In this document: positions 1-8,869 of the stretch, piece by piece
Layout: the number at the start of each line of letters is the position of its first letter
Position numbering within the stretch: position 1 is the stretch's first letter
Assembly: GCF_003850045.1 (NCBI RefSeq)
Contig: NZ_RQJX01000001.1
Coordinates: forward strand, 62,001 to 126,000
DNA from: Aeromicrobium camelliae
GTDB taxonomy: Bacteria > Actinomycetota > Actinomycetes > Propionibacteriales > Nocardioidaceae
DNA length: 64,000 nucleotides
Direction of reading: 5' to 3'
Program-made: the position numbers and the translations under genes
Notes under the pieces: generated by a model
Database searches by the model: none
What the model was told of the DNA's origin: nothing
Seen by the model: only the letters and a program-made list of their open reading frames with translations

Positions 1-680
1 TGGCCAAGGAGTCGCAGCTGCTGGCCTTCTACCAGGAGGGCACGGCGCTCTCGGGGACCCTGACCGACTTCGTGGACGTGAACGGCGAGAACCTGCGCAC
101 GGTGCCGGCCCAGTCGCGCCCCGTGCTGGACATCGTCGACCGGTATTCCGGTACGTTCCCGTGCTTCCTCGACGCCATGGCGTACGCCGACGAGCGGCTC
201 GACTCCGTCTTCCGCGACAACACCGTGCACATCAATCTCAAGCTGCTCCCGCTGGCGAACCAGCCGACCGCCTACGGGCCGGACGAGAACGCGCGGGTAT
301 CGCAGCAGGTCCTCGACACCGACCCCGCGGCACAGCCGACGTGCCTGGCCCTCGAGGACGTGGTCGCCGGCAACAACCCCTACCCGCACGAGAATCCGTT
401 CAAGGTCGCGCCCGAGGTGTACGAACTCGTGGGCATCATGCGTTCGCACAACAAGTTCGGCGCGGACGAGGACTTCGAGCGCGTGGCGCCGGGAGCGTCT
501 GCGCTGCAGGACGCCGTGCGCCCCAGCGTCACGACAGATACGCCCGCGCAGCGCTCGGCGATCAAGAACCTGTTGGCGGCGAGCACCGGGCAGGAGGCCG
601 AATCCATGCCGGATCTCGCGCCGCTGCTGGTGAGCCCGCTGCTGCGTGGATCGGAGGTGACGATCAGTGAAGCTCGATAA
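1..680 (+). CDS. mceA: Mce family protein MceA, C-terminal part (5' end outside window)
   Basis: The reading frame is open from the first base (frame starting at base 3) to a TAA, giving about 225 residues of the C-terminal part of an Mce protein. The N-terminal membrane anchor and MlaD domain would lie upstream. The visible part has the helical region and the SGTFPCFLDAM-type segment common in MceA proteins of actinobacterial mce operons. Mce proteins form hexameric tunnels that carry lipids or sterols across the cell envelope to YrbE permeases. The gene overlaps mceB by 14 bases and is the first of six mce genes, so assignment as MceA rests on position as well as sequence. The substrate cannot be told from this fragment. 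Confidence 0.85.
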   Translation, partial: AKESQLLAFYQEGTALSGTLTDFVDVNGENLRTVPAQSRPVLDIVDRYSGTFPCFLDAMAYADERLDSVFRDNTVHINLKLLPLANQPTAYGPDENARVSQQVLDTDPAAQPTCLALEDVVAGNNPYPHENPFKVAPEVYELVGIMRSHNKFGADEDFERVAPGASALQDAVRPSVTTDTPAQRSAIKNLLAASTGQEAESMPDLAPLLVSPLLRGSEVTISEAR

Positions 681-1740
681 GGCCTCGTGGTGGGCGGCCT
701 CCAAGCTCGCCGTCTTCCTCGCCTTCACCGCGGCCACGACCTGGGTGCTCATGCTGACCCTCGGCGCCACGTTCTTCGACCAGCGCCACGAGTACACAGC
801 GCTGTTCGAGGACGCGACAGGCGTGGCGAAGGGCGACGAAGTGCGGATCGCCGGTGTGCAAGTGGGCAGCGTCCGCAGCGTGGAGGTCGTCGACACCGAC
901 AAGGCGGAGATCACCTTCGCGGTCGACGAGGACGTCCCGCTGACCCAGAACACCAACGTGACGATCAAGTTCCGCAACCTCGTCGGTCAGCGGTACATCG
1001 CGCTCACGCAAGGCGCTGACGGTGCCAGCGCGCCGCTCGAGCCGGGGTCGACGATCGACACCGACCGCACGTACGAGGCGCTGGACCTCAACGTCCTGCT
1101 GAACGGCTTCAAGCCGGTGTTCCAGGCGCTCTCGCCCGACGACACCAACCAGCTCGCCTACGAGATCGTCCGGACGTTCCAGGGCGAGAGCGGGAACGTC
1201 GAGACCCTGCTGGCGCGGACCGCCTCGCTCACCTCGACACTCGCCGACCGCGACGAGTTGATCGGCGACGTCATCGTCAATCTCAGCACGACGTTGGACA
1301 TGATCGGCAGCCGCGATCAGGAGCTCACCCGCACGATCGACACGCTGCAGCAGTTCGTCTCCGGGCTGACCGAGGATCGCGACGCGATCCTCAACTCGAT
1401 CGACTCCATCTCGGCGCTCTCGGTCGAGACCGCCGACCTGCTGGAACAGGGACGTCCCGCTCTCGCCGAGGACGTCCGCCAGCTGAACGCACTGACCGCC
1501 AACCTCAGCAAGGACGAGAACCTCACGAAGCTCTCGACGTCGATCCAGATCCTGCCGCACAAGGCCGAGGCGCTCGGCAACGCGGCGTCGTCCGGTAGCT
1601 ACTTCAACTTCTACCTGTGCGAGCTCAAAGGCCAGCTGATCCTGCCGGCGATCCCGGTCCTCGGCCTCAACAACGAGACGCCGCTCAAGCTCGGCGGCGA
1701 CGAAGGGCTGCGCGCCGGGGGAGCGAGGTGCGAGTCATGA
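667..1740 (+). CDS. mceB: Mce family protein MceB
   Basis: A 357-residue protein with one N-terminal membrane segment (about residues 13-36), an MlaD/Mce beta-barrel domain (about 40-117, with GVAKGDEVRIAGVQVGSV) and a long coiled-coil helical region to the end. This is the normal layout of Mce subunits, which assemble as a heterohexamer on the outer face of the membrane and pass hydrophobic substrate through a central channel. The start is GTG at 667, inside the end of mceA; the gene overlaps mceC by the sequence ATGA. It is the second of six consecutive mce genes and must be co-transcribed with them. Sterol or fatty-acid import is known for the family; which one applies here is not visible. 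Confidence 0.88.
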   Translation: MKLDKASWWAASKLAVFLAFTAATTWVLMLTLGATFFDQRHEYTALFEDATGVAKGDEVRIAGVQVGSVRSVEVVDTDKAEITFAVDEDVPLTQNTNVTIKFRNLVGQRYIALTQGADGASAPLEPGSTIDTDRTYEALDLNVLLNGFKPVFQALSPDDTNQLAYEIVRTFQGESGNVETLLARTASLTSTLADRDELIGDVIVNLSTTLDMIGSRDQELTRTIDTLQQFVSGLTEDRDAILNSIDSISALSVETADLLEQGRPALAEDVRQLNALTANLSKDENLTKLSTSIQILPHKAEALGNAASSGSYFNFYLCELKGQLILPAIPVLGLNNETPLKLGGDEGLRAGGARCES

Positions 1741-2732
1741 AACCGTTCCGCGAACGCAACCACACCGTGATCGGTGTCTTCAGCTTCGCCGTGATCGCCC
1801 TGCTGCTCCTCGCCGCCTTCCGTGCCGACCGCCTCCCGATCATCGGCGGTGGCGACACCTACGTGGCGGAGTTCGCCGAAGTCGGTTCCTTGTCCGACGA
1901 CGCCGAGGTCCGGGTGGCTGGGGTGTCGGTGGGCAACGTCGACGACATCGAGCTCGACGGCGACAAGGTCAAGGTCTCCTTCACTCTCGACAAGGGCACC
2001 GAACTCGGCGACCAGACGCGGGCCGAGATCCGCATCCGGACGCTGCTCGGCGCGCAGTACCTCGCGCTGGTTCCGGAGGGGGAGCAGGAGTTGGAGAAGG
2101 GCGCCACCATCCCGGTGGACCGTACCGTGCCGCCCTACGACGTCGTCGAGGCGTTCTCCGAGCTCAGCACCACCACCGACCAGCTCGATGTCGACCAGAT
2201 CTCCGCCGCGCTCGGGACCCTCAACGACGTGGCCACGGCGGTGCCCGAGGAGTTCCAGGCGGCTCTGCAGGGTGTCTCGGACCTGTCGCGCAACCTCGCG
2301 GCGCGTGACGAGCAGATCAACACGCTGCTGCAGAACATCAAGAAAGTCACCGGGGTGCTCAACGCCCGCGACGAGGAGCTCGTGAAGCTGTTCGAGGACG
2401 CCAACACGCTGTTCTCCGCCGTGGCCGCACGCCGTGACTCGATCCACGAGCTGCTCGTCGCCGCGACGAACCTCTCCACCGAGCTGTCCGCGCTCGTGGA
2501 CGAGACGCGGGCCGACCTGCGCCCCGCGCTCGATCAGCTGGACGCGGTGACCGAGATGTTGCACCAGCATGAGGCGAGCCTCGATGAGGCGCTGCGCGTG
2601 CTGCCGGGCTTCTACAACGTGTACGCGAACGCCTTGGGCACCGGCCCGTGGTTCGACGTGTACCTCGGCAACCTGCCGCCCAACCTCGGGATCGCGAATG
2701 AACTGCGCAAGGCGCTGGGAGGTGTTCAGTGA
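1737..2732 (+). CDS. mceC: Mce family protein MceC
   Basis: A 331-residue Mce subunit. It begins at the ATG of an ATGA overlap with mceB and opens with MKPFRERNHTVIGVFSFAVI, a typical MceC start. A single membrane segment covers about residues 10-28, followed by an MlaD domain (about 35-115, with DDAEVRVAGVSVGNVDDIEL) and a helical tail with repeated heptad-like stretches. A GTG nine bases upstream (1728) is a less likely start. It is expected to form one of the six chains of the Mce tunnel. The proline-rich C-terminal tail found in some MceC proteins is absent, so the chain is on the short side. Confidence 0.88.
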   Translation: MKPFRERNHTVIGVFSFAVIALLLLAAFRADRLPIIGGGDTYVAEFAEVGSLSDDAEVRVAGVSVGNVDDIELDGDKVKVSFTLDKGTELGDQTRAEIRIRTLLGAQYLALVPEGEQELEKGATIPVDRTVPPYDVVEAFSELSTTTDQLDVDQISAALGTLNDVATAVPEEFQAALQGVSDLSRNLAARDEQINTLLQNIKKVTGVLNARDEELVKLFEDANTLFSAVAARRDSIHELLVAATNLSTELSALVDETRADLRPALDQLDAVTEMLHQHEASLDEALRVLPGFYNVYANALGTGPWFDVYLGNLPPNLGIANELRKALGGVQ

Positions 2733-3916
2733 TGCGTGAAGCACTCGCCATGCGCGTGGCCGGCGTCTCCAAGCTCGTCGTCGTGGTCGTCGTCCTCGCG
2801 CTCATCGCGGCGGCGGGGATCGCGTGGACCGCGCGCAACACCGACAAGACCGTCACGGTCGAGTTCACTCGCACGACGGCGGTGTACGAGGGGTCGGACG
2901 TGAAGGTCCTCGGTGTGCCGATCGGCACCATCGAGAAGCTGGAGCCTCGCGGCGAGACCGTCACCGCGACGATCTCCTACGACGGCGACTACGACCTGCC
3001 GAAGGACGTCCAGGCGGCCGTCATCTCGCCGGCCATCGTGGGCGACCGGTATGTGCAGTTCGCCCCGGCGTACACCGGTGGCCCGTCGCTCGAGGACGGA
3101 GCGACGATCGGCGTGGAACGGACCGCCGTCCCGGTCGAGTTGGACGAGGTCTACTCCTCGATCAACGACCTCGCCGTGGCGCTGGGCCCGGAGGGCGCCA
3201 ACGAGGACGGCTCGTTGAGCAGTCTCGTCGACAGCCTCGCCGGCCAGCTCGACGGACAAGGCGCTCAGGTCAACGAGACGATCCGCAACTTCAGCAAGCT
3301 GTCGACGACGCTCGACGCCAACTCCGAGGAGCTGTTCGGCAGTGTCCGCGAGGTGGAGGAGTTCGTCGACGTGCTGAACCGCAACGACGCGACGGTGCGG
3401 GCGTTCAACGACAGCACTGCAGAGGTGTCGCGGGTGCTGGAGGCCGAGCGCGACGACCTCGCCGCGACCCTCGAGGCGCTCAGTGTGGCACTCACCGACG
3501 TGAACACCCTCGTCACCGAGAACCGTGACGTGCTGCGCACCAACGTCGACAAGATCACCTCGCTGTCGGAGGTGCTGCGCAAGCGCCAGGGCGAGTTCGA
3601 GGAACTGCTGGTCAACGCGCCCACAGTGCTGTCGAACGTCGCGTTGACCTACAACGGGCAGTACGGCACGCTCGACAACCGGGCGGGTCTCGAGGAACTC
3701 CTGCTCGGCGGCTTCAAGGATCCCGCGGGGCTGCTGTGCAACCTGCTCGACGAGAGCGAGTCCGATCAGGGCTTGTGCGCGACACTCACCAAGCTGCTGG
3801 GCGGCGGTGCGGCCGACGCGGCGCCGCGCACCGCTCCGGGAACGGCTCCGAGTGCGGCGCCGACCACGGACCAGCGAGCCGGCTCGCTGGCCGAGCTGAT
3901 GGAGGTGCCCCAGTGA
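2729..3916 (+). CDS. mceD: Mce family protein MceD
   Basis: A 395-residue Mce subunit with an N-terminal membrane helix (about residues 14-32), an MlaD domain (about 38-118, with YEGSDVKVLGVPIGTI) and a long helical region. The last 45 residues are rich in Ala, Pro and Thr, a low-complexity tail usual for MceD. The start is placed at GTG 2729 because it makes a four-base GTGA overlap with the mceC stop, the same junction used at four later junctions in this operon; ATG 2732 is the alternative. It is the fourth mce gene and translation is probably coupled to the upstream gene. Confidence 0.87.
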   Translation: MMREALAMRVAGVSKLVVVVVVLALIAAAGIAWTARNTDKTVTVEFTRTTAVYEGSDVKVLGVPIGTIEKLEPRGETVTATISYDGDYDLPKDVQAAVISPAIVGDRYVQFAPAYTGGPSLEDGATIGVERTAVPVELDEVYSSINDLAVALGPEGANEDGSLSSLVDSLAGQLDGQGAQVNETIRNFSKLSTTLDANSEELFGSVREVEEFVDVLNRNDATVRAFNDSTAEVSRVLEAERDDLAATLEALSVALTDVNTLVTENRDVLRTNVDKITSLSEVLRKRQGEFEELLVNAPTVLSNVALTYNGQYGTLDNRAGLEELLLGGFKDPAGLLCNLLDESESDQGLCATLTKLLGGGAADAAPRTAPGTAPSAAPTTDQRAGSLAELMEVPQ

Positions 3917-5325
3917 ACCGGCTCGCCGCCCGGACGGCTGTCGCCGCAGCCGCGGTCACGATGTTGGCGGGGTGCAGTTTCTCGCCGTACGATCTCCCGC
4001 TGCCCGGCGGTGCCGACGTCGGTGCCGAGCCGTACGAGGTCACGGTCGAGTTCCGCGACGTGCTCGATCTCGTGCCGCACAGCGCGGTCCGTGTCGACGA
4101 CGTGGCGGTCGGCCGCGTCACCGATGTCGAACTGGACGGGTGGAACGCCCGTGTGACGCTGCTGATCAACAGCGATGTGAAGCTGCCCGACAACGCCGAA
4201 GCCACGATCCGCCAGACCAACCTGCTCGGCGAGAAGTTCGTGTCGCTCGCGGCGCCCGACGAGGGCGGGACGGGCCGGCTGAGCGACGGGGACGTGATCG
4301 GTCTCGACCGTTCCGGGCGCAACCCGGAGGTCGAGGAGGTCCTCTCGGCCGCGTCGTTGCTGTTCAACGGCGGCGCTCTCGAGAAGACCAACACGATCGT
4401 CAAGGAGCTCAACCTCGCTCTGGGCGACAAGGACGCCGAGGTCCGCGATCTCATCGCGGTGACCACCGACTTCATCGGCCAGCTCGACGCCAACTCCGCG
4501 GAGATCCTGACGGCGCTGGAGAAGGTCGACCGACTGGCACGCGAGACCAACGCGCAACGTGACGCCATCACCGGCGCGCTCGACGGGCTGCCCGAGGCAC
4601 TCGAGGTGCTGGAGAGCCAGCGCTCGGACATCGTCGGACTGCTCCAAGCGCTCGACCGGCTCGGTGACACCGCGACCCAGGTCGTGCGTGACTCCAAGGC
4701 CGACACCGTCGCGTCCCTGCAGCACCTCGAGCCCATCCTCGCCAACCTGGTCGAGGCGGGCGACAGCGTCGCGCAAGCCTCCGAGCTGCTGCTGACCTTC
4801 CCGTTCAGCGACCAGTTCGTCGGCGGCACCGTCGAGGGCGCCGCGGGCCGCTGCAGCAACCAGAACCGCGCCGCCAACACCGGCGTCTGCACCGGGGACT
4901 ACGGCAACCTCTCCATGAAGCTGGAGATCAGCGCCGCGCAACTGCAGCAGCTGTTCGAGGGCTTCGGTCTCGACACCCTCCCCGAGCTGGCCAACCTCGC
5001 GCCCGAGACGCCGTTGACCGGTAACGACTCGTCGCAGCAGTTGCTGGGTCTCGTCGAAGGCCTGCTGCCTCCGGGCAGCGAGGGGGGCCTTCCGGGCGAC
5101 GAGCTCGTCCCCGAGCCCGGCGAGGAGCCCGGACAGGGCGAGCGACCGCAGCAGCCCAAGCCCTCGCCGACACCGACGAAGCCGGCGGAGGAGAAGTCGG
5201 GCGGCCTGCGCGAATGGCTCAACCCGCTGTGCTGGTTCGGCTCCTGCCGAACGGCCCCGGCCGCAGCGGCGTCGAGCGACCACGACCTCGACTCTCTCTT
5301 CACCAAGGTGGTGACCGCGCCGTGA
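3913..5325 (+). CDS. mceE: Mce family lipoprotein MceE (LprK-like)
   Basis: A 470-residue Mce subunit with a lipoprotein signal peptide: basic N-terminus, hydrophobic core, and lipobox LAGC with the acceptor Cys at residue 21. MceE is the one lipoprotein among the six Mce chains in actinobacteria, so the lipobox fixes the assignment. The MlaD domain covers about residues 45-125, followed by a helical stretch. The last part (about 375-470) is a Pro/Glu/Lys-rich linker and then a hydrophobic end containing two Cys (NPLCWFGSC). The start is GTG in a GTGA overlap with mceD. It is expected to be anchored on the outer face of the membrane as part of the Mce tunnel. Confidence 0.9.
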   Translation: MNRLAARTAVAAAAVTMLAGCSFSPYDLPLPGGADVGAEPYEVTVEFRDVLDLVPHSAVRVDDVAVGRVTDVELDGWNARVTLLINSDVKLPDNAEATIRQTNLLGEKFVSLAAPDEGGTGRLSDGDVIGLDRSGRNPEVEEVLSAASLLFNGGALEKTNTIVKELNLALGDKDAEVRDLIAVTTDFIGQLDANSAEILTALEKVDRLARETNAQRDAITGALDGLPEALEVLESQRSDIVGLLQALDRLGDTATQVVRDSKADTVASLQHLEPILANLVEAGDSVAQASELLLTFPFSDQFVGGTVEGAAGRCSNQNRAANTGVCTGDYGNLSMKLEISAAQLQQLFEGFGLDTLPELANLAPETPLTGNDSSQQLLGLVEGLLPPGSEGGLPGDELVPEPGEEPGQGERPQQPKPSPTPTKPAEEKSGGLREWLNPLCWFGSCRTAPAAAASSDHDLDSLFTKVVTAP

Positions 5326-6524
5326 TCACTCGCCTGACCAAGATCCAGTTGCTGATCTTCGCCGTCGTGACGCTCATCGGCGGCACGATCGTCGGTGGAC
5401 GCTACGCCCAGATCGACCGCCTCGTCGTCGACCGCACGTACGAGGTGCGCGCGCAGCTCAGTGCCTCCGGCGGCATCTTCCAGGGCGCCGAGGTCACGTA
5501 CCGCGGCATCAAGATCGGCCGCGTGGACGAGGTCGACTTCACCGACGACGGTGTCGACATCGTGCTGGCCATCGAAAACGACGCCCCCGACATCCCGCGC
5601 GATGCGACGGCCGTGGTGGCGAACAAGTCGGCCATCGGCGAGCAGTACGTCGACCTGCGCCCGCAGAGCGACAGCGAGCCGTACCTGCAGGCCGGCGACG
5701 TCATCAGCCGCCAGGACACCGAGGTGCCCATCGAGACCACGACGCTGCTCATCAACACCAATGAGCTCGTATCCTCGATCGACACCGGCAGCCTCAACAC
5801 CGTCGTGTCCGAACTCGGACAGGCGTTCGAGGGTACGGGGCGCGACCTCGAGACGATCCTCGACACATCGACCTCGTTCATCGAGGAGGCTCACGCCAAC
5901 ATCGACGTCACCCGCGAACTCATCCGCAAGTCCGGCACTGTGCTGCAGACGCAGGTCGACAAGCGCAGCGAGATCGCGACCTTCGCTCAGAACCTCGCCC
6001 TGTTCAGCGACACTCTGCGGGAGGCGGACCCGGATCTGCGGGCGGTCGTGGACAACGGTGCTCCGACGGCGCAGACTCTCGACGAGGTCGTGGACGAGAA
6101 CGCCGAGGACCTCACGGCGCTGCTCGACAACCTGGCAGTCGCCGGTGAGCCGTTGCTCGAGGGCAAGATCGGCCTGCAGTCGATCCTCATCTTGTATCCC
6201 TACCTCCTCCAGGGCACGTTCTCCGTCGTCTCGCCGAGTGACGAGGAGGGCGAGTACGACGCCAACTTCGGTCTCGTGCTGACGCCGACACCGCATACCT
6301 GCAGCTACTACGAGGACGGCCCCAGCTCTGGCTATCGTGATCGTCGCAACCCCGCTGATGTGGAGCGTCGGGAATTCGACACGACGATCGACTGCCGGTT
6401 GCCCGACAACGACATCGCCCGGCAGGCGGCCAAGACGGAGTACGCTCCCCGCACGGAGGTGCCCGCGGCGACGGAGGAAGGGAAGGCCTGGGGATGGATG
6501 CTGCTCGACGTGGCGGCACAGTGA
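5322..6524 (+). CDS. mceF: Mce family protein MceF
   Basis: A 400-residue Mce subunit beginning VITRLTKIQLLIFAVVTLIG, with one N-terminal membrane helix (about residues 7-25) and an MlaD domain (about 35-112, with GIFQGAEVTYRGIKIGRVDE). A helical region and a C-terminal extension follow. The start is GTG in a GTGA overlap with mceE. It is the last of the six mce genes, followed directly by the two Mce-associated genes. Together mceA-F should encode one complete tunnel. The YrbE permeases would be upstream of the window, and the ATPase MceG is not in this window. Confidence 0.88.
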   Translation: MITRLTKIQLLIFAVVTLIGGTIVGGRYAQIDRLVVDRTYEVRAQLSASGGIFQGAEVTYRGIKIGRVDEVDFTDDGVDIVLAIENDAPDIPRDATAVVANKSAIGEQYVDLRPQSDSEPYLQAGDVISRQDTEVPIETTTLLINTNELVSSIDTGSLNTVVSELGQAFEGTGRDLETILDTSTSFIEEAHANIDVTRELIRKSGTVLQTQVDKRSEIATFAQNLALFSDTLREADPDLRAVVDNGAPTAQTLDEVVDENAEDLTALLDNLAVAGEPLLEGKIGLQSILILYPYLLQGTFSVVSPSDEEGEYDANFGLVLTPTPHTCSYYEDGPSSGYRDRRNPADVERREFDTTIDCRLPDNDIARQAAKTEYAPRTEVPAATEEGKAWGWMLLDVAAQ

Positions 6525-7087
6525 CGGAGGTCGAGCCTCGACGGCGGTGGACTCTCTGGGCGACCGCGGCGGGCGTGGTCCTGGTCGTGATCGGCATCTG
6601 TCTCGTCGCCTTCGGCGATCGGATCGCCGGTGCGAGCGAGCCTGCCGAGGCTCAGCAGGTCGTCGCGGTGAGCAACGACTTCGCGGTCGCGTACAACACC
6701 TACGACGTCGCCGACGTCGAGGACTACAAGAGTCGGCTCGAGGGCCTGCTGACCGACGAGTATCGCGAGCAGGCGTTCAGCGTCATCGACGCGATCTTCG
6801 GCGCCCTGGAGGAGAAGCAGCAGACCAGCGGTGACGCCGAGGTCCTGTCGACGGCCGTCGCGATCCTGGATGAGGATTCCGCGCAGACGCTCGTGGCCGT
6901 CGACGCGACGATCCGCAACAGCGACACCGAGGACGCGGGGGTGCAGCGCCACTTCCGGTGGAAGCTCAATCTGGTCAAGGAGGGTGACGACTGGAAGGTC
7001 GAGAACTTCGAGAGCGTCGCCTCGGTGGAGGCCAGCGCCGTGCCGCAGGGCGAGGGCGGCGACGCGGGCGAGGGAGGCCAGCAGTGA
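6521..7087 (+). CDS. Mce-associated membrane protein (Mas family), first
   Basis: A 188-residue protein with a short basic N-terminus, one membrane helix (about residues 13-36) and an extracytoplasmic domain of the NTF2-like kind common in Mce-associated (Mas) proteins: long helix, then alternating strands with NDFAVAYNTYDVADVEDYKS and a final strand RWKLNLVKEGDDWKVENFES. Mas proteins are encoded behind mceF and are known to stabilise Mce complexes. The GTG start at 6521 forms a GTGA overlap with the mceF stop; an in-frame ATG at 6494 would overlap mceF more and is less likely. The C-terminus is Gly-rich. Confidence 0.82.
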   Translation: MTEVEPRRRWTLWATAAGVVLVVIGICLVAFGDRIAGASEPAEAQQVVAVSNDFAVAYNTYDVADVEDYKSRLEGLLTDEYREQAFSVIDAIFGALEEKQQTSGDAEVLSTAVAILDEDSAQTLVAVDATIRNSDTEDAGVQRHFRWKLNLVKEGDDWKVENFESVASVEASAVPQGEGGDAGEGGQQ

Positions 7088-7839
7088 GTCAGGGAGACCA
7101 GCGCAAGCCGCGTCGGCGCAGGATCGCGGGGGAGAGCGCGCCGCGGGTCACCGAGAGCGTCGGCGACCAGCGTCCGACTCCACCGCGTCCGCGGCCCGTA
7201 GCCCGGCCGCGCCCGGTGCGCAAGCCGGCGCAGGAACCGCCGTCCTCTCGGCCGGCCGGGCGTCCCCCCGGAGCACCGAGGGCGACACCCGCCGAGAAGA
7301 AGCCCCCGGTCCCCGAAGAGGCGGGTCCTCGCCGCCCGCGCCGACTCCCGTCCTGGCGTGTGGTGGTGGCGGTCCTCGCGCTCGTCGCCGGCGTCGCGCT
7401 CAGCGGTTGGGGGCTGTGGGAGTTGCGCGGCGGGGGAGAGCAGGGGCTCGAGGCCGCGAACCGCCAGGCGTCTCGCGCCGCCGGCGAAGCGGCGGAGACC
7501 ATCTTCACCTTCAGCCACGACTCGCTCGACGAGCACGAGGAGAACTCCAAGGCGCTCATGACGCCGGATTTCCAGTCCGAGTTCGACAAAGTGGCACCGG
7601 GGCTGCGCGACATCGCCCCGCAACGCGAGTTCGAGGTCCGGGCTCAGGTGCAGGACGCCGGCGCGGTCCCGTGTGGGGACGACTGCTCGCTGGACCGCGT
7701 GCAGGTGCTCGTGTTCGTCGACCAGGTCCGGCTCATCGCCGGTGCGGAGGAGGAGCCCGCCGTGCTCGGCAACCGCGTGGTCATGACCATGGAGCGGTCG
7801 CAGGGCACCTGGCTCGTCGACGACATCCGCGCCCTCTGA
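7084..7839 (+). CDS. Mce-associated membrane protein (Mas family), second
   Basis: A 251-residue protein with a cytoplasmic N-terminal half (about 1-92) that is basic and very rich in Pro and Arg and probably disordered. One membrane helix (about 94-115) and an NTF2-like extracytoplasmic domain (about 120-251) follow. The same layout is common for the second Mas protein of mce operons. It starts with GTG in a GTGA overlap with the preceding Mas gene and is the last gene of the operon; a 13-bp hairpin follows five bases after the stop. It probably works with the Mce complex. The basic Pro-rich tail could contact nucleic acid or the inner membrane surface, but nothing in the sequence settles that. 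Confidence 0.78.
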   Translation: MSQGDQRKPRRRRIAGESAPRVTESVGDQRPTPPRPRPVARPRPVRKPAQEPPSSRPAGRPPGAPRATPAEKKPPVPEEAGPRRPRRLPSWRVVVAVLALVAGVALSGWGLWELRGGGEQGLEAANRQASRAAGEAAETIFTFSHDSLDEHEENSKALMTPDFQSEFDKVAPGLRDIAPQREFEVRAQVQDAGAVPCGDDCSLDRVQVLVFVDQVRLIAGAEEEPAVLGNRVVMTMERSQGTWLVDDIRAL

Positions 7840-7843
7840 TCGG

Positions 7844-7872
7844 GAGGGTGGCGCGGAGACCGCGCCACCCTC
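7844..7872. terminator. Bidirectional hairpin between mce operon and iron operon
   Basis: Perfect 13-bp stem (GAGGGTGGCGCGG paired with its complement) with a 3-base loop. It sits in the 40-base gap between the convergent mce operon and siderophore-iron operon. There is no strong T-run on either side, as is usual in high-GC genomes. Confidence 0.75.
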
Positions 7873-7879
7873 GTCCGGA

Positions 7880-8869
7880 TCACTCCTCGGCGAGCGCCTG
7901 CAGCGCCTCCTCGACGCGGTCCAGGGTGTAGTGCGCGTCGGTGTAGCCCGCGACGGTGTTCTTGCCGGCGAACCACGCGTGCCCCGCCTGGACGGCCGGA
8001 AGGTCCTGGTAGAGCGCGGTCTCCTGGAGCGCGGTCATGAACGCGTTCGGCTCCGCACGCAGGTTGGAGTCCAGGAACAACAGATCGGCATCACCGACGG
8101 CCGACGTGAGCTTCTCGTTCGACACGGTCGCCTCCGGCTCAGGCTGTCCCTCGACGATCGCATTCTCCTGCTCCGACCAGGTGAAGCCCAGTGGCATGAG
8201 GAGCGTGCCCATCATGTTGCTCTCGCCCCACGCGTAGAAGTTGTTCTCCTCGTACGCGCCGAGGACCGCGACGGTCTTGCCCTCGATCACGTCGGCGTAC
8301 TCCTCGGCGATGGACTGCTGGCGCTCCTCGAACTCGGCCTCGAGCTCGTCGACGCGATCGCTCGTATTGGTGGCGTCGGCCACCTCCTCGGTGCGCTGAC
8401 CCCAGTTGGCACGGTCACCGCCGCGCAGGGTGAACGTGTACACCGGCGCCACGGCCGCGAGCTGGTCGGTGACCTCCTCCTCGAGCACGTTGGGGACGAG
8501 GATGAGGTCGGGCTCGAGCGCCGCGATCTCCTCGAGCTTCGGCTCGACGTTCTCGGCCACGACCGGGATGTCCTCGACCGTATCGGCGAGGTCCTCCGGA
8601 ATGATGCCGGGCTCGAAGACTCCCTGACCGACGAGCTGGTCCGCGAGGCCGAGATCCAGGATCGGCTGGGTGGCCGCGTAGTGGAGGGTGACGATGCGCT
8701 GCGGATCGGCGGGAACGGTGACCTCGGCGCCCGTGGCGTCGACGACGTCGCGCGTCTCGCCGGAGCTCCCTCCGTCCTCGGACGCGTCGTCCGAGGATGA
8801 GCCGCAGCCGCTCAGCGCGAGCGCGAGGGCGGCGGCGCCGGTCAGCAAGGTGGTGCGGACGGTTCTCAT
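7880..8869 (-). CDS. Iron-siderophore ABC transporter substrate-binding lipoprotein
   Basis: A 329-residue lipoprotein with signal peptide and lipobox LSGC (acceptor Cys 22), a Ser/Asp/Glu/Gly-rich linker, then a FecB/BtuF-type periplasmic-binding fold: DPQRIVTLHYAATQPILDLG near residue 60, and EEIAALEPDLILVPN near residue 117. These proteins capture ferric siderophores outside the membrane and deliver them to FecCD-type permeases. It is the last gene of the minus-strand iron operon, and its ATG overlaps the ATPase stop by four bases. Which siderophore is bound cannot be read from the sequence, and no siderophore synthesis genes are in this window. Confidence 0.9.
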   Translation of the reverse strand: MRTVRTTLLTGAAALALALSGCGSSSDDASEDGGSSGETRDVVDATGAEVTVPADPQRIVTLHYAATQPILDLGLADQLVGQGVFEPGIIPEDLADTVEDIPVVAENVEPKLEEIAALEPDLILVPNVLEEEVTDQLAAVAPVYTFTLRGGDRANWGQRTEEVADATNTSDRVDELEAEFEERQQSIAEEYADVIEGKTVAVLGAYEENNFYAWGESNMMGTLLMPLGFTWSEQENAIVEGQPEPEATVSNEKLTSAVGDADLLFLDSNLRAEPNAFMTALQETALYQDLPAVQAGHAWFAGKNTVAGYTDAHYTLDRVEEALQALAEE

